Shown here piece by piece: positions 1-7,237 of a stretch of 9,732 nucleotides of DNA. This DNA is from Rhodanobacteraceae bacterium (GTDB lineage Bacteria > Pseudomonadota > Gammaproteobacteria > Xanthomonadales > SZUA-5): positions 1 to 9,732 of the forward strand of contig QIMA01000226.1 in assembly GCA_003233535.1 (NCBI GenBank), in the 5' to 3' direction. The notes beneath the pieces are model-generated. The model made no database searches. It worked only from the letters and a program-made list of their open reading frames with translations, and had not been told where the DNA came from. A program made the position numbers and the translations under genes. Within the stretch, counting starts at the first letter, position 1, and each line of letters starts with the position of its first letter.

Positions 1-35
1 TGGCCGAACGAGCGCGACTGCTTAGCGGTGAATAA
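1..35 (+). CDS. Possible 3' end of an upstream gene
   Basis: The frame beginning at base 3 reads AERARLLSGE and stops at TAA 33-35. Only about ten codons are visible, so this could be the end of a + strand gene or a chance open stretch. I recognise no family in so short a tail. It is listed only because the nearest gene on this strand starts about 195 bases later and the window edge cuts whatever lies upstream. Confidence 0.2.
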   Translation, partial: AERARLLSGE

Positions 36-125
36 CGATTGATCTTTGCAGCGGTGAATGGTTCAGGTTAGTCAATTGTCGGGGGCGCCGTCGGTGTTTC
101 TACCTGCGCTGTCTTCATTCCGGTT

Positions 126-152
126 GAACTTTTCTCAAGTTCAGGTGTCTTT
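126..152 (+). promoter_or_regulatory. Candidate sigma-E-type promoter upstream of rpoE
   Basis: GAACTT at 126-131 is followed after 16 bases by TCTTT at 148-152. Sigma-E promoters in gammaproteobacteria have GAACTT, about 16 bases, then a TC-rich -10 (TCTGA or TCAAA). The -35 is exact and the spacing is right, while the -10 matches only in its first three positions. The site lies about 80 bases before the rpoE start, where autoregulation of the sigma factor would be expected. Autoregulation is inference from the motif and its position. Confidence 0.42.
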
Positions 153-229
153 CACAACGCGCCCACCAAGGAAGGCGCGAACCAGATGGACAGGGGGCGG
201 GGATATGGACGGGGCAGGTAGAAGCCAGG

Positions 230-805
230 ATGGCTGATTTGGACGCCGACAAAGCGCTCGTTGAGCGTGTGAAAAAAGGTGATAGCAAGGCTTTCGACCT
301 GCTCGTACGCAAGTACCAACATCGAATCCTTGGCTTGATTGGACGGATGATCAATGACTGGGCAGAGGCGCAAGATGTGGCGCAGGAAGTTTTCCTGCGG
401 GCCTATCGCTCAATCGGTGCATTTCGCGGCGATAGCAGCTTCTACACCTGGATCTATCGCATCGCGGTGAATACCTCCAAGAACCACCTAGTCTCGAACG
501 GCAGAAGGCCGTCTACAACGGACGTGGATACCGTCGAGAACGAGCACTGGAGTGGCGCCGAGCGCATGCAAGAGCACGCTACGCCGGAACACGAATTGAT
601 GCGACAAGAGATGGAACGATCGGTCATTTCTACGGTCGAAGAACTACCCGAAGAAATTCGCTTGGCGCTCACGTTGCGAGAAGTGGATGGGCTGAGCTAC
701 GAGGAGATCGCACAGGTCATGGAATGTCCGATAGGCACAGTTCGATCTCGGATATTTCGCGGGCGGGATGCGGTCGATCGAAATTTGAAGGAGTTAATGC
801 CATGA
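230..805 (+). CDS. rpoE: RNA polymerase sigma-E factor (RpoE/AlgU, ECF family)
   Basis: This 191-residue extracytoplasmic-function sigma factor directs RNA polymerase to envelope-stress promoters. Region 2 covers about residues 10-95 and includes FDLLVRKYQHRILGL (22-36), DVAQEVFLRAYR (49-60) and the -10 recognition stretch ending FYTWIYRIAVN. Region 4 covers about 135-185, with LPEEIRLALTLREVDGLSYEEIA and the helix-turn-helix CPIGTVRSRIFRGR (166-179). Length and motifs match E. coli RpoE and Pseudomonas AlgU (about 190 residues). The ATG at 230 gives the canonical N-terminus, and a purine-rich AGGTAGAAG lies 5-14 bases before it. The stop overlaps the rseA start as ATGA (802-805), so the two are translationally coupled. 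The activity is normally held by RseA, encoded next. A candidate self-dependent promoter lies upstream. Confidence 0.97.
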   Translation: MADLDADKALVERVKKGDSKAFDLLVRKYQHRILGLIGRMINDWAEAQDVAQEVFLRAYRSIGAFRGDSSFYTWIYRIAVNTSKNHLVSNGRRPSTTDVDTVENEHWSGAERMQEHATPEHELMRQEMERSVISTVEELPEEIRLALTLREVDGLSYEEIAQVMECPIGTVRSRIFRGRDAVDRNLKELMP

Positions 806-1455
806 ACGTGAAGGACGATCATCCCGATCAGGGCTGGTCTGCGGCCTTGGATGGAGAAGAAGATCCACAGGCTTTGCGGTTTGTGCTGAAACGGGCACAG
901 AGCGACCCGGAATTAGCTGAGCGCTGGTCGCGCTGGTCTTTGGCCGGTGATTTGTTGGCCCATCGACCGGTGGCGCCGGTGCCGCCCGGCTTTGCCGATC
1001 GAGTAGCGGAAATGATCGCTGCCGAGCCTGCTCCAGTCGCCGCAGCACAACTAGCCGCTAGCGGCGGTCGCCGGTGGTTGGGCGGTGCGCTGGGCTTGGC
1101 CATTGCGGCCTCGGTGGCTTGGGCGGCGCTGACGCTTTTTGTGGCTCCGCAAACTGACCGAGTGGATAGCCCGCTGGTGCAGAATGCGACGCTGCAGGCA
1201 CCACCGGCGATGACCCCGGTGGCCTCTGGCCCCTCGGTAGGTCTGTCGCCGGTACAGCCGGTATCCATCCAGTCAGGTGCAACGCCGGTGTCCTATGTGC
1301 CGTTTAGAGGCCGGGATGCATACATGGTTCGGCACAGTTTGGGTGCGCAGTTGGCACCACTGGGCGTTTCCAGTACGGCGGTGTTCCTAATCGAGCCTAC
1401 GGAAGTCGTGCCAGTAGTGGTTGAACCTGAGGCTGCGACAACCGGTGCTCGTTAA
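802..1455 (+). CDS. rseA: Anti-sigma-E factor RseA (MucA-like), single-pass membrane protein
   Basis: This 217-residue inner-membrane protein sequesters RpoE in the cytoplasm and is normally released by regulated proteolysis during envelope stress. The ATG at 802 overlaps the rpoE stop and has a strong ribosome-binding site, GAAGGAG, at 787-793. The frame is open further upstream, but those codons lie inside rpoE. The N-terminal anti-sigma domain (about 10-72) has the typical pattern SAALDGEED then RWSRWSLAGDLL. One hydrophobic segment lies at about 93-115 (WLGGALGLAIAASVAW), after the positive GGRRW. A Pro/Ala/Val-rich periplasmic region follows, with a conserved-looking YMVRHS near residue 174, comparable to the C-terminal region of MucA. 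The divergent periplasmic half is normal for the family. Neighbours on both sides (rpoE and rseB) confirm the assignment. Confidence 0.93.
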   Translation: MNVKDDHPDQGWSAALDGEEDPQALRFVLKRAQSDPELAERWSRWSLAGDLLAHRPVAPVPPGFADRVAEMIAAEPAPVAAAQLAASGGRRWLGGALGLAIAASVAWAALTLFVAPQTDRVDSPLVQNATLQAPPAMTPVASGPSVGLSPVQPVSIQSGATPVSYVPFRGRDAYMVRHSLGAQLAPLGVSSTAVFLIEPTEVVPVVVEPEAATTGAR

Positions 1456-1459
1456 GCCG

Positions 1460-2329
1460 ATGTGGCGCATCGCGATCCTGACTCTGGGGCTGGTTTCGTT
1501 CGCCGCCGGCGCACAGGTGAACGAAGCTGCTGATCAATGGCTGGGACGGGTTACCAACCATTCTGCCGGATTCGTTTACAACGGTACCGTGGTGTTTACA
1601 TCGGGTCCGGAGTTGGCGGTCATTCGGGTCAGTCAATCGTTGCAAGATGGACGGCTGCAGCAGACGTTCGTAACGCTAACTGGAAAACCACAGACGCTGA
1701 TCACTGCTCGGGGCGGTGTTCAGCGTGAGCGTGGTGCGGGACCCCCAGAGTATCTGGAGAGTCCGCTGGCGTTGGGTAGCCTGCAGCAACTGGATCTGGA
1801 AGCGATTCGCGGTAGCTATGAGATTGTTCTGGGCAGCAGTGATCGGGTGGCTGGGCGGCCGGTCCGGCAAGTGCGGTTTGAGCCAGCCGATGGCTATCGC
1901 TACGTTCGACATGCCTGGATCGACAACGAAACCGGGCTGGCTCTGCGCAGCTCCGTAGCGGCCAAAGGCGAAGTCTTAGAGCAAATGGTGTTTGCCGATC
2001 TGCAGCTGTCCGGCATAGCCAATTCGGCTGCGCCCGAAGCGCCTAGTAAACCCGACTCTGGCAGTTGGCCCGGAACTACGGCGCCTGGCTATGTGCTGAA
2101 GGCAATGGTGGGCGGTTCTGCCCATCGACACTGGGTTTTTAGCGACGGTTTAGCAGCCATTTCCGTATTTGCCGAGACCGATACGGAGAATCTCGCGGCC
2201 GAGCAATGGCAGCGAGGCGCGACCAGAGGCATTTCACGCAGCTACGGTGGCATGCGCTGGACCGTCTTAGGCGATGCCCCAGTCGCTGCGCTAGAAGCTT
2301 TCTTGCCAAACGCAGCGCCAGTTCCTTAG
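1460..2329 (+). CDS. rseB: Sigma-E regulatory protein RseB (MucB-like), periplasmic
   Basis: This 289-residue periplasmic protein of the MucB/RseB family binds the RseA periplasmic domain and shields it from proteolysis until lipoprotein or LPS signals arrive. A signal peptide is seen at residues 1-18 (MWRIAILTLGLVSFAAGA), with likely cleavage after AGA. The large LolA-like domain includes the typical DGYRYVRHAWIDNETGLALRS (about 144-164) and GEVLEQMVF. The C-terminal domain has VFSDGLAAISVFAE (226-239) and a TVLGDAP segment near the end. ATG 1460 lies 4 bases after the rseA stop. GTG 1445 in the same frame is an alternative and adds a Lys to the n-region. The TAG stop (2327-2329) is also the first triplet of a repeat element, so the present C-terminus may have been set by its insertion. 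The family domains look complete. Confidence 0.93.
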   Translation: MWRIAILTLGLVSFAAGAQVNEAADQWLGRVTNHSAGFVYNGTVVFTSGPELAVIRVSQSLQDGRLQQTFVTLTGKPQTLITARGGVQRERGAGPPEYLESPLALGSLQQLDLEAIRGSYEIVLGSSDRVAGRPVRQVRFEPADGYRYVRHAWIDNETGLALRSSVAAKGEVLEQMVFADLQLSGIANSAAPEAPSKPDSGSWPGTTAPGYVLKAMVGGSAHRHWVFSDGLAAISVFAETDTENLAAEQWQRGATRGISRSYGGMRWTVLGDAPVAALEAFLPNAAPVP

Positions 2330-2390
2330 CCCGGAGTTTCATGAACTCGCGCGATGGCCTCGCGACGAATCTCATGAAACTCCGAGTTTA
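2327..2390 (+). repeat. Short palindromic MITE-like element, rseB-lepA spacer
   Basis: This 64-bp copy is the shortest of the four. It begins TAGCCCGGAGTTTCATGA and ends with TCATGAAACTCCG followed by AGTTTA. The arms contain a perfect 13-bp inverted repeat (2332-2344 with 2372-2384), enclosing 27 bases that include CCTCGCGACGAATC. The right half (CCTCGCGACGAATCTCATGA) is identical to the corresponding stretch in the copy at 9035-9114. Both ends carry TA, consistent with a duplicated TA target, although the right terminus (GAGTTTA) has drifted from the family end GGGCTA. Its hairpin would form in rseB read-through mRNA. No T-run follows it, so it is not a standard terminator. Confidence 0.8.
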
Positions 2391-2504
2391 CTTGCTTGTG
2401 GGACACACGCTGGACCGCTTCGAACGTCCTGAACTTCAACTCATAGCTGGATGTTGCGGCATTTCCGTGCTTCAATTGACGGTTTGCGTAGACAGTATTA
2501 ACGC

Positions 2505-4298
2505 ATGAAGCGTATTCGCAACTTTTCGATCATTGCCCACGTTGATCACGGCAAGTCGACCCTGGCTGATCGTTTGATCCAGCTCTGCGGCGGCCTGAGT
2601 GAACGCGAGATGGAAGCACAGGTGCTCGATTCCAACCCGATCGAGCGCGAGCGCGGCATCACGATCAAGGCGCAAAGTGTCTCTTTGGACTATAAGGCCA
2701 AGGATGGGGAAGTCTACGAGCTCAATTTCATTGACACCCCAGGGCACGTGGATTTCTCCTACGAGGTGTCTCGCTCACTCGCTGCCTGCGAGGGCGCGTT
2801 GCTGGTTGTGGACGCTGCCCAAGGTGTGGAAGCGCAGAGCGTAGCGAACTGCTACACCGCGGTGGAGCAAGGCCTGGAAGTGGTGCCGATCCTGAACAAG
2901 ATCGATCTGCCGCAGGCTGACCCGGACAAGGTACGCATCGAGATTGAGGAAATTATCGGCATCGCCGCCGACGACGCGCTGGAGATTAGCGCCAAGACCG
3001 GGCTCGGTGTTGAGGAAGTGCTCGAAGCGATCGTGACCCGTATTCCCAGTCCCAAGCAGCCAGAATCGAAAACGCTGCGGGCGCTGATCATCGATTCGTG
3101 GTTCGACAACTATCTTGGCGTCGTGTCCTTGATCAGGGTGATGGAAGGCGAAGTTCGCAAGGGCGACAAGATTTTGGTGATGTCCACCGGGCGCGCCTGG
3201 CAAGTCGAGCAAGTTGGTGTCTTTTCGCCCAAACGCGAAGTTCGGCAATCACTGGCTGAAGGCCAAGTCGGCTTTTTATGCGCGGCGATCAAAGAAGTTC
3301 ATGGCGCTCCGGTAGGTGACACGCTGACCTTTGCGCAGAAGCCTGCAACCGAAGAACTGCCGGGTTTTCAGCAGATTAAGCCGCGCGTTTTTGCCGGCCT
3401 GTTCCCGATCGCGGCGGAAAACTTTGTTGATCTACGCGAAGCGCTCGACAGGCTCAAGCTCAACGATGCCTCGCTCTACTTTGAGCCGGAGAGCTCAGAA
3501 GCCATGGGCTTCGGCTTTCGCTGTGGCTTTCTCGGCATGCTGCATATGGAGATCGTGCAAGAGCGGCTGGAGCGCGAGTACGACTTGGATCTGGTCACTA
3601 CAGCGCCTACCGTTATCTATGAGGTGCTCAAGACCGACGGCAGCATCTTGGAGCTGGATAATCCAGCCAAGCTGCCGGTGAGCAATCTAATTCAGGAGAT
3701 TCGCGAGCCGATTATTGAGGCGCACATTTTGGTGCCACCTGACTACATCGGCTCGGTGCTCAAGCTGTGCCAAGAAAAGCGCGGCAACCAAAAATCCATG
3801 CAGTACCTCGGTTCGCAGGTGCAGATTCATTACGAACTGCCGATGAGCGAAGTGGTACTCGATTTTTTCGATCGACTAAAGTCTGCCAGCCGCGGGTATG
3901 CATCCTTTGAGTACCATCTGGTGCGCTTCGATGCAGGTCCATTTGTACGTTTGGATGTGCTCATCAACGGCGAGGCAGTGGATGCACTTTCGCTCATTGT
4001 GCATCGGCAGTACGCAGAGCGCCGCGGGCGCGACTTAGTTGAAAGAATGCGCGAGTTAATCCCGCGACAGATGTTTGATGTCGCCATTCAGGCCGCCATT
4101 GGCTCTCAGGTTGTCGCCAGATCGACGGTTAAGGCGATGCGCAAGAACGTATTGGCCAAATGCTACGGCGGCGATGTTTCGCGTAAGCGTAAACTTTTGG
4201 AAAAACAGAAGGCTGGCAAGAAGCGAATGAAGCAGATCGGCAGCGTGGAGATACCGCAGGAGGCCTTTTTGGCGGTGCTGCAAATGGATAACAAATAG
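2505..4298 (+). CDS. lepA: Elongation factor 4 (LepA), ribosome-associated GTPase
   Basis: This 597-residue translational GTPase binds ribosomes, has been linked to back-translocation and 30S biogenesis, and is almost universal in bacteria. The GTPase motifs are intact: AHVDHGKS (11-18), RGITI (50-54), DTPGH (77-81), NKID (131-134) and SAK (162-164). The central EF-G-like domains follow, with [14 protein letters not shown] typical of the family. The LepA-specific C-terminal domain ends in a basic stretch [17 protein letters not shown] and QEAFLAVL. Length is usual (about 600). The start ATG 2505 gives the canonical [17 protein letters not shown], but I see no clear Shine-Dalgarno sequence before it. 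The 175-bp spacer after rseB contains a repeat element and no convincing promoter. In related genomes mucC and/or mucD often lie in this position, and neither is present here. Confidence 0.98.
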   Translation: MKRIRNFSIIAHVDHGKSTLADRLIQLCGGLSEREMEAQVLDSNPIERERGITIKAQSVSLDYKAKDGEVYELNFIDTPGHVDFSYEVSRSLAACEGALLVVDAAQGVEAQSVANCYTAVEQGLEVVPILNKIDLPQADPDKVRIEIEEIIGIAADDALEISAKTGLGVEEVLEAIVTRIPSPKQPESKTLRALIIDSWFDNYLGVVSLIRVMEGEVRKGDKILVMSTGRAWQVEQVGVFSPKREVRQSLAEGQVGFLCAAIKEVHGAPVGDTLTFAQKPATEELPGFQQIKPRVFAGLFPIAAENFVDLREALDRLKLNDASLYFEPESSEAMGFGFRCGFLGMLHMEIVQERLEREYDLDLVTTAPTVIYEVLKTDGSILELDNPAKLPVSNLIQEIREPIIEAHILVPPDYIGSVLKLCQEKRGNQKSMQYLGSQVQIHYELPMSEVVLDFFDRLKSASRGYASFEYHLVRFDAGPFVRLDVLINGEAVDALSLIVHRQYAERRGRDLVERMRELIPRQMFDVAIQAAIGSQVVARSTVKAMRKNVLAKCYGGDVSRKRKLLEKQKAGKKRMKQIGSVEIPQEAFLAVLQMDNK

Positions 4299-4310
4299 CG
4301 ACGGCTGATT

Positions 4311-4367
4311 CTGCGAGCGACTGCGGTTAAGCTCGCGGACCGACGCCTTGGGCGCTAACGCCCGGCG
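4311..4367 (+). other. Two tandem hairpins in the lepA-lepB spacer
   Basis: Two stem-loops can be drawn in the 99-bp spacer. The first pairs GCGAGC (4313-4318) with GCTCGC (4331-4336), extendable by two pairs outward, with a 12-base loop. The second pairs GGGCG (4350-4354) with CGCCC (4359-4363) around CTAA and is extended by CGCC/GGCG (4344-4347 with 4364-4367) after a two-base bulge. Neither is followed by a T-run, so intrinsic termination is unlikely. They may tune message stability or attenuate between lepA and lepB. That role is inference. Confidence 0.35.
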
Positions 4368-4397
4368 CGGTGAGTAGTACTTGAACGAAGGGACACA

Positions 4398-5195
4398 ATG
4401 AACATTGATTTTGCGCTGATTTTGGTGGTGCTTTCGGCGGTATCGGGTACGGTATGGCTACTCGACCATCTGTTGTTTGCTGCCAAACGCCAACGCGCAG
4501 CGCAGATGGACGGTGCCGAGGAATACCGCGAGCCTGCGGTAGTGGAGTATTCCAAGTCGTTTTTCCCGGTGCTGTTTATCATTCTGATGATTCGCTCTTT
4601 TCTGGTTGAGCCGTTCACCATCCCGTCTAGTTCCATGGTGCCTAGCCTGTTGATCGGCGATTTCATCTTGGTCAACAAATTCACCTACGGCTTGCGCCTG
4701 CCGGTGGCTAACGTGAAAGTGCTGGAAATCGGTAGCCCTGAGCGCGGCGACGTGGTCGTGTTCCGCAAACCAGGCGAAGAGGGCGTCAACTACGTCAAGC
4801 GCCTGATCGGGCTGCCCGGCGACAGCGTGACCTACCAAGGCAAGATGATCTACATCAATGGTCAACCCATGACTCAGCGGCCAATTGGTCGCTACGTGGG
4901 CCAAGGCAGCAACGCTGAGTCTACTGGCGCCGAACTGCTCTCAGAGAACCTCGATGGGATTGAGCATCAGCTGCTTAAGATGGGTTCGCGGCTTAGCCCC
5001 GAAGGCACTTGGGTGGTTCCTGAAGGGCAGTTTTTCGTGATGGGCGACAATCGCGACAATTCCCAGGATAGCCGCGTCTGGGGTATGGTTCCAGAAGGCA
5101 ATCTGGTCGGCAAAGCATTCTTCGTTTGGATGCACTGGGACTGGAAACTTTCTGGGTTCGTGTCGTGGAATCGAATCGGCACCAAAGTGGGGTAG
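4398..5195 (+). CDS. lepB: Signal peptidase I (LepB), inner-membrane serine protease
   Basis: This 265-residue type I signal peptidase removes signal peptides from exported proteins on the periplasmic face of the inner membrane, using a Ser-Lys dyad. Two N-terminal membrane segments are seen (about 4-23 and 55-69). The nucleophile motif PSSSMVPSL places the catalytic Ser at 79. The general-base Lys is K134 in NYVKRLIGLPGD. The conserved box GDNRDNSQDSR is at 216-226. Length is shorter than E. coli LepB (324) but common among other gammaproteobacteria. ATG 4398 follows GAAGGGA (4387-4393), a good ribosome-binding site. Four bases separate its stop from the DUF4845 gene, so the two are probably cotranscribed. 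It would process the RseB precursor and the exported protein encoded at the window's end. Confidence 0.97.
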   Translation: MNIDFALILVVLSAVSGTVWLLDHLLFAAKRQRAAQMDGAEEYREPAVVEYSKSFFPVLFIILMIRSFLVEPFTIPSSSMVPSLLIGDFILVNKFTYGLRLPVANVKVLEIGSPERGDVVVFRKPGEEGVNYVKRLIGLPGDSVTYQGKMIYINGQPMTQRPIGRYVGQGSNAESTGAELLSENLDGIEHQLLKMGSRLSPEGTWVVPEGQFFVMGDNRDNSQDSRVWGMVPEGNLVGKAFFVWMHWDWKLSGFVSWNRIGTKVG

Positions 5196-5199
5196 AGCA

Positions 5200-5571
5200 A
5201 TGCGCAAAGATCGGCAGTCCGGACTTACTCTAATTAGCTTCTTTATCGTCTTGGTGGTGCTTGGGTTCTTCGCTCTCATCGGCATGAAGCTGTTTCCGAT
5301 CTACAGCGAATACTACGGCGTTGTGCGCTCGATGAAGACCGTTCAGGGAACGCCGGGCGTGCAGAAGATGACCCCAGATCGCATTTGGGATCTGTTCTCG
5401 CGCAGCCTTTACATCAACTACAGCGAGAACGTGAAACGTCAGCATTTTTCGCTCACGCGCAAGGACGGTTACAAGATGCGCGTTTCCTACGAGGTGCGTA
5501 AACCGCTGATCTTCAATCTGGATGTGGTTGCGAAATTTGATCGCACCGTTGACCTGCGCAGCGGCGGCTAG
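5200..5571 (+). CDS. DUF4845 family membrane-anchored protein
   Basis: This 123-residue protein of unknown function has a very short cytoplasmic N-terminus (MRKDRQSG), one hydrophobic helix at about 9-30 and a periplasmic domain. The sequence SGLTLISFFIVLVVLGFFAL resembles a type IV pilin-like N-terminus, but the usual Glu at position 5 of the mature form is Ser, so normal pilin processing is not expected. KLFPIYSEYYGV (31-42), the INYSENV stretch and YEVRKPLIFNLDVVAKFD near the C-terminus are characteristic of DUF4845, a family typically encoded between lepB and rnc in gammaproteobacteria. It starts 4 bases after lepB. The conserved position suggests a link with LepB or the envelope, but no function is established. 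Confidence 0.88.
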   Translation: MRKDRQSGLTLISFFIVLVVLGFFALIGMKLFPIYSEYYGVVRSMKTVQGTPGVQKMTPDRIWDLFSRSLYINYSENVKRQHFSLTRKDGYKMRVSYEVRKPLIFNLDVVAKFDRTVDLRSGG

Positions 5572-5645
5572 GCTACGACTGGAACGACAGCTGTTATGAC
5601 TGGCATAGCTCGACGAATCTCAGGGTCGCTCTGGAAAACCGCTCG

Positions 5646-6338
5646 GTGACTGCAATCTCATTGGAGTTGGCAGAAAACTCTTTGATCAAGTTCGCAGCAC
5701 GCCTTGGCGTGGCGGTAGATGGCGAACATTTTCGCCAATCGCTGACTCATCGCAGCGCCGCGAAGCAGCATAACGAGCGCCTCGAGTTTCTCGGTGATTC
5801 GGTGCTCAACTGTGTCGTAACTATCGAGCTGTATGCGCGTTTCCCGAGATCGCGAGAAGGCGAGCTTACTCGGCGCCGCGCGCAGCTCATTCAAGAGCTG
5901 ACGCTGGCCGAGATTGCCCGCGAGATTGATCTAGGCGATGCGCTCTGCCTGGGGCCAGGCGAGCTAAAGACCGGCGGGCACCGACGAGATTCGATCCTCG
6001 CAGATGCGCTTGAGGCGGTCATCGCCTCCGTCCACCTCGACCACGGCTGGGAGGTTGCCTACGCACTGGTGGTGCGCCTGATGGGTGACCGGCTGAGCAA
6101 GAGTCCGCAGATACCCGCTAAGGACGCCAAGACTCAGCTGCAGGAATGGCTTCAGGGCAAGGGCGCAGATCTGCCCCAGTACGCGCTTGTCGATACGATT
6201 GGACAGGATCATCAAAAGACGTTCGTTGCCTCGTGCACGATCGCCGAACCGGTGATGACCGGCGAAGGCAAGGGCAGCAGTCGTCGCGCTGCGGAACAAT
6301 CTGCCGCAGCAACATTATTGAAGGCATTGCGCCAATGA
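5646..6338 (+). CDS. rnc: Ribonuclease III
   Basis: This 230-residue double-strand-specific endoribonuclease matures 16S and 23S rRNA precursors and cleaves structured mRNAs. The catalytic signature NERLEFLGD (43-51) supplies E44, E47 and D51. The second metal-binding pair is D120 and E123 in ILADALEAVIAS. The double-stranded RNA-binding domain covers about 158-228 (DAKTQLQEWLQ through GKGSSRRAAEQSAAATLL). Length matches the family. The start is GTG 5646; TTG 5661 is an in-frame alternative, and neither has a strong ribosome-binding site. A 74-bp spacer separates it from DUF4845. Its stop overlaps the era start as ATGA (6335-6338), so the two are coupled. The long hairpin downstream of era on the same message is a plausible substrate. 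Confidence 0.96.
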   Translation: MTAISLELAENSLIKFAARLGVAVDGEHFRQSLTHRSAAKQHNERLEFLGDSVLNCVVTIELYARFPRSREGELTRRRAQLIQELTLAEIAREIDLGDALCLGPGELKTGGHRRDSILADALEAVIASVHLDHGWEVAYALVVRLMGDRLSKSPQIPAKDAKTQLQEWLQGKGADLPQYALVDTIGQDHQKTFVASCTIAEPVMTGEGKGSSRRAAEQSAAATLLKALRQ

Positions 6339-7237
6339 GCGATTCCAAAACGCCCTTTCGAGCTGGGCATGTGGCATTAGTAGGCCGGCCGAACGTTGGT
6401 AAGTCGACGCTGCTCAATGCTGCGGTCGGCGCCCACATTGCGGTAGTGTCGCCGCGCCCGCAAACCACACGGCAGCGTGTGCTTGGCGTGGTGACCGAAG
6501 AGAACTGGCAGATTGCCTTTGTCGACACGCCCGGGCTGCTCTCCAGGCCCAGTCATGCAATGGATAGGCACATGCATCGCGGTGTGCAATCGACTCTGGA
6601 TGAAGTTGATTCGGTTTGTCTGGTGATTGAAGCTCTGCGCCTAAACGACGATGATCGCTTCGTCCTCAAGCAAGTGCAGGCTAGTGGCCGCCCAGTTAGC
6701 TTGGTGGTTAACAAAATCGATCTTCACAGGCAGCGTGAAAGGTTGTTGCCGTTTCTTCAGAGAATTTCTGAACTAGCTGATTTTGAACAGGTTCACCTAG
6801 TATCTGCGCAGCGCTCCGATGGTATCCAGAGCTGGCTGAACGGGTTGTCCAAGCAGTTGCCTGAGTGCGCGCCGCTTTACGATGCTGATACGCTTACTGA
6901 TCGCTCGGAGCGATTTCTAGCCGGTGAGTTCGTTCGCGAGCAGCTGATGCGACAGTTGCGCGAAGAGATTCCCTACGCGACGGCGGTGATTGTCGAGAAA
7001 TTCGAGGTGGACGGAAAAATGCGGCACATCGCAGCCACCATTTGGGTAGGTCGCGACGGCCACAAGGGCATTGTCATTGGCCGGGGCGGAGAACGTCTAA
7101 AGAGCGTCGGTACCTCGGCGCGATTGGCGATGGAATCGCTATTTAATGGCCCCGTGAACCTGGAGTTGTGGGTCAAGGTGCGCCCCGATTGGGTCGAAGA
7201 TGAGTCTGCCCTGCGCGAACTTGGTCTCAATACTTAG
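6335..7237 (+). CDS. era: GTPase Era, 16S rRNA-binding, 30S assembly
   Basis: This 300-residue essential GTPase binds near the 3' end of 16S rRNA during small-subunit maturation. The G-domain motifs are GRPNVGKS (17-24), the switch I region SPRPQTTRQR (39-48), DTPG (64-67), NKID (126-129) and SAQ (157-159). The KH RNA-binding domain has IVIGRGGERLKSVG (246-259), and the C-terminal ELWVKVRPDWVEDE is typical. The start ATG 6335 overlaps the rnc stop, and GAAGG (6320-6324) may serve as ribosome-binding site. The frame is open far upstream, but that lies inside rnc. Length is one residue short of E. coli Era, so the protein is full length. Its TAG stop (7235-7237) is the first triplet of a long repeat element. 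The C-terminus ELGLNT is short but within normal variation. Confidence 0.97.
   Translation: MSDSKTPFRAGHVALVGRPNVGKSTLLNAAVGAHIAVVSPRPQTTRQRVLGVVTEENWQIAFVDTPGLLSRPSHAMDRHMHRGVQSTLDEVDSVCLVIEALRLNDDDRFVLKQVQASGRPVSLVVNKIDLHRQRERLLPFLQRISELADFEQVHLVSAQRSDGIQSWLNGLSKQLPECAPLYDADTLTDRSERFLAGEFVREQLMRQLREEIPYATAVIVEKFEVDGKMRHIAATIWVGRDGHKGIVIGRGGERLKSVGTSARLAMESLFNGPVNLELWVKVRPDWVEDESALRELGLNT

Noticed and set aside
2431..2457. GAACTT at 2431-2436 as a second sigma-E promoter, before lepA
   Set aside because: No TC-type -10 lies at the expected 15-17 base spacing.
2476..2501. TTGACG and TATTAA before lepA as a sigma-70 promoter
   Set aside because: Spacing is only 14 bases, and the implied start would fall at the lepA ATG.
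2206..2508. 100-codon open frame overlapping the rseB end and running to lepA
   Set aside because: Its first third is inside rseB in another frame and it reads through the repeat hairpin. Only the part after the repeat is of interest, and it is treated as a finding.
4326..4363. GTTAAGC and GCTAACG motifs in the lepA-lepB spacer, reminiscent of an integron attC site
   Set aside because: The core sites are in the wrong order and do not match the required consensus. No integrase or cassette is present.
5610..5622. TCGACGAATCTCA in the DUF4845-rnc spacer, resembling part of the short repeat
   Set aside because: Only a 13-base partial match with no terminal repeat or partner arm nearby; probably chance.
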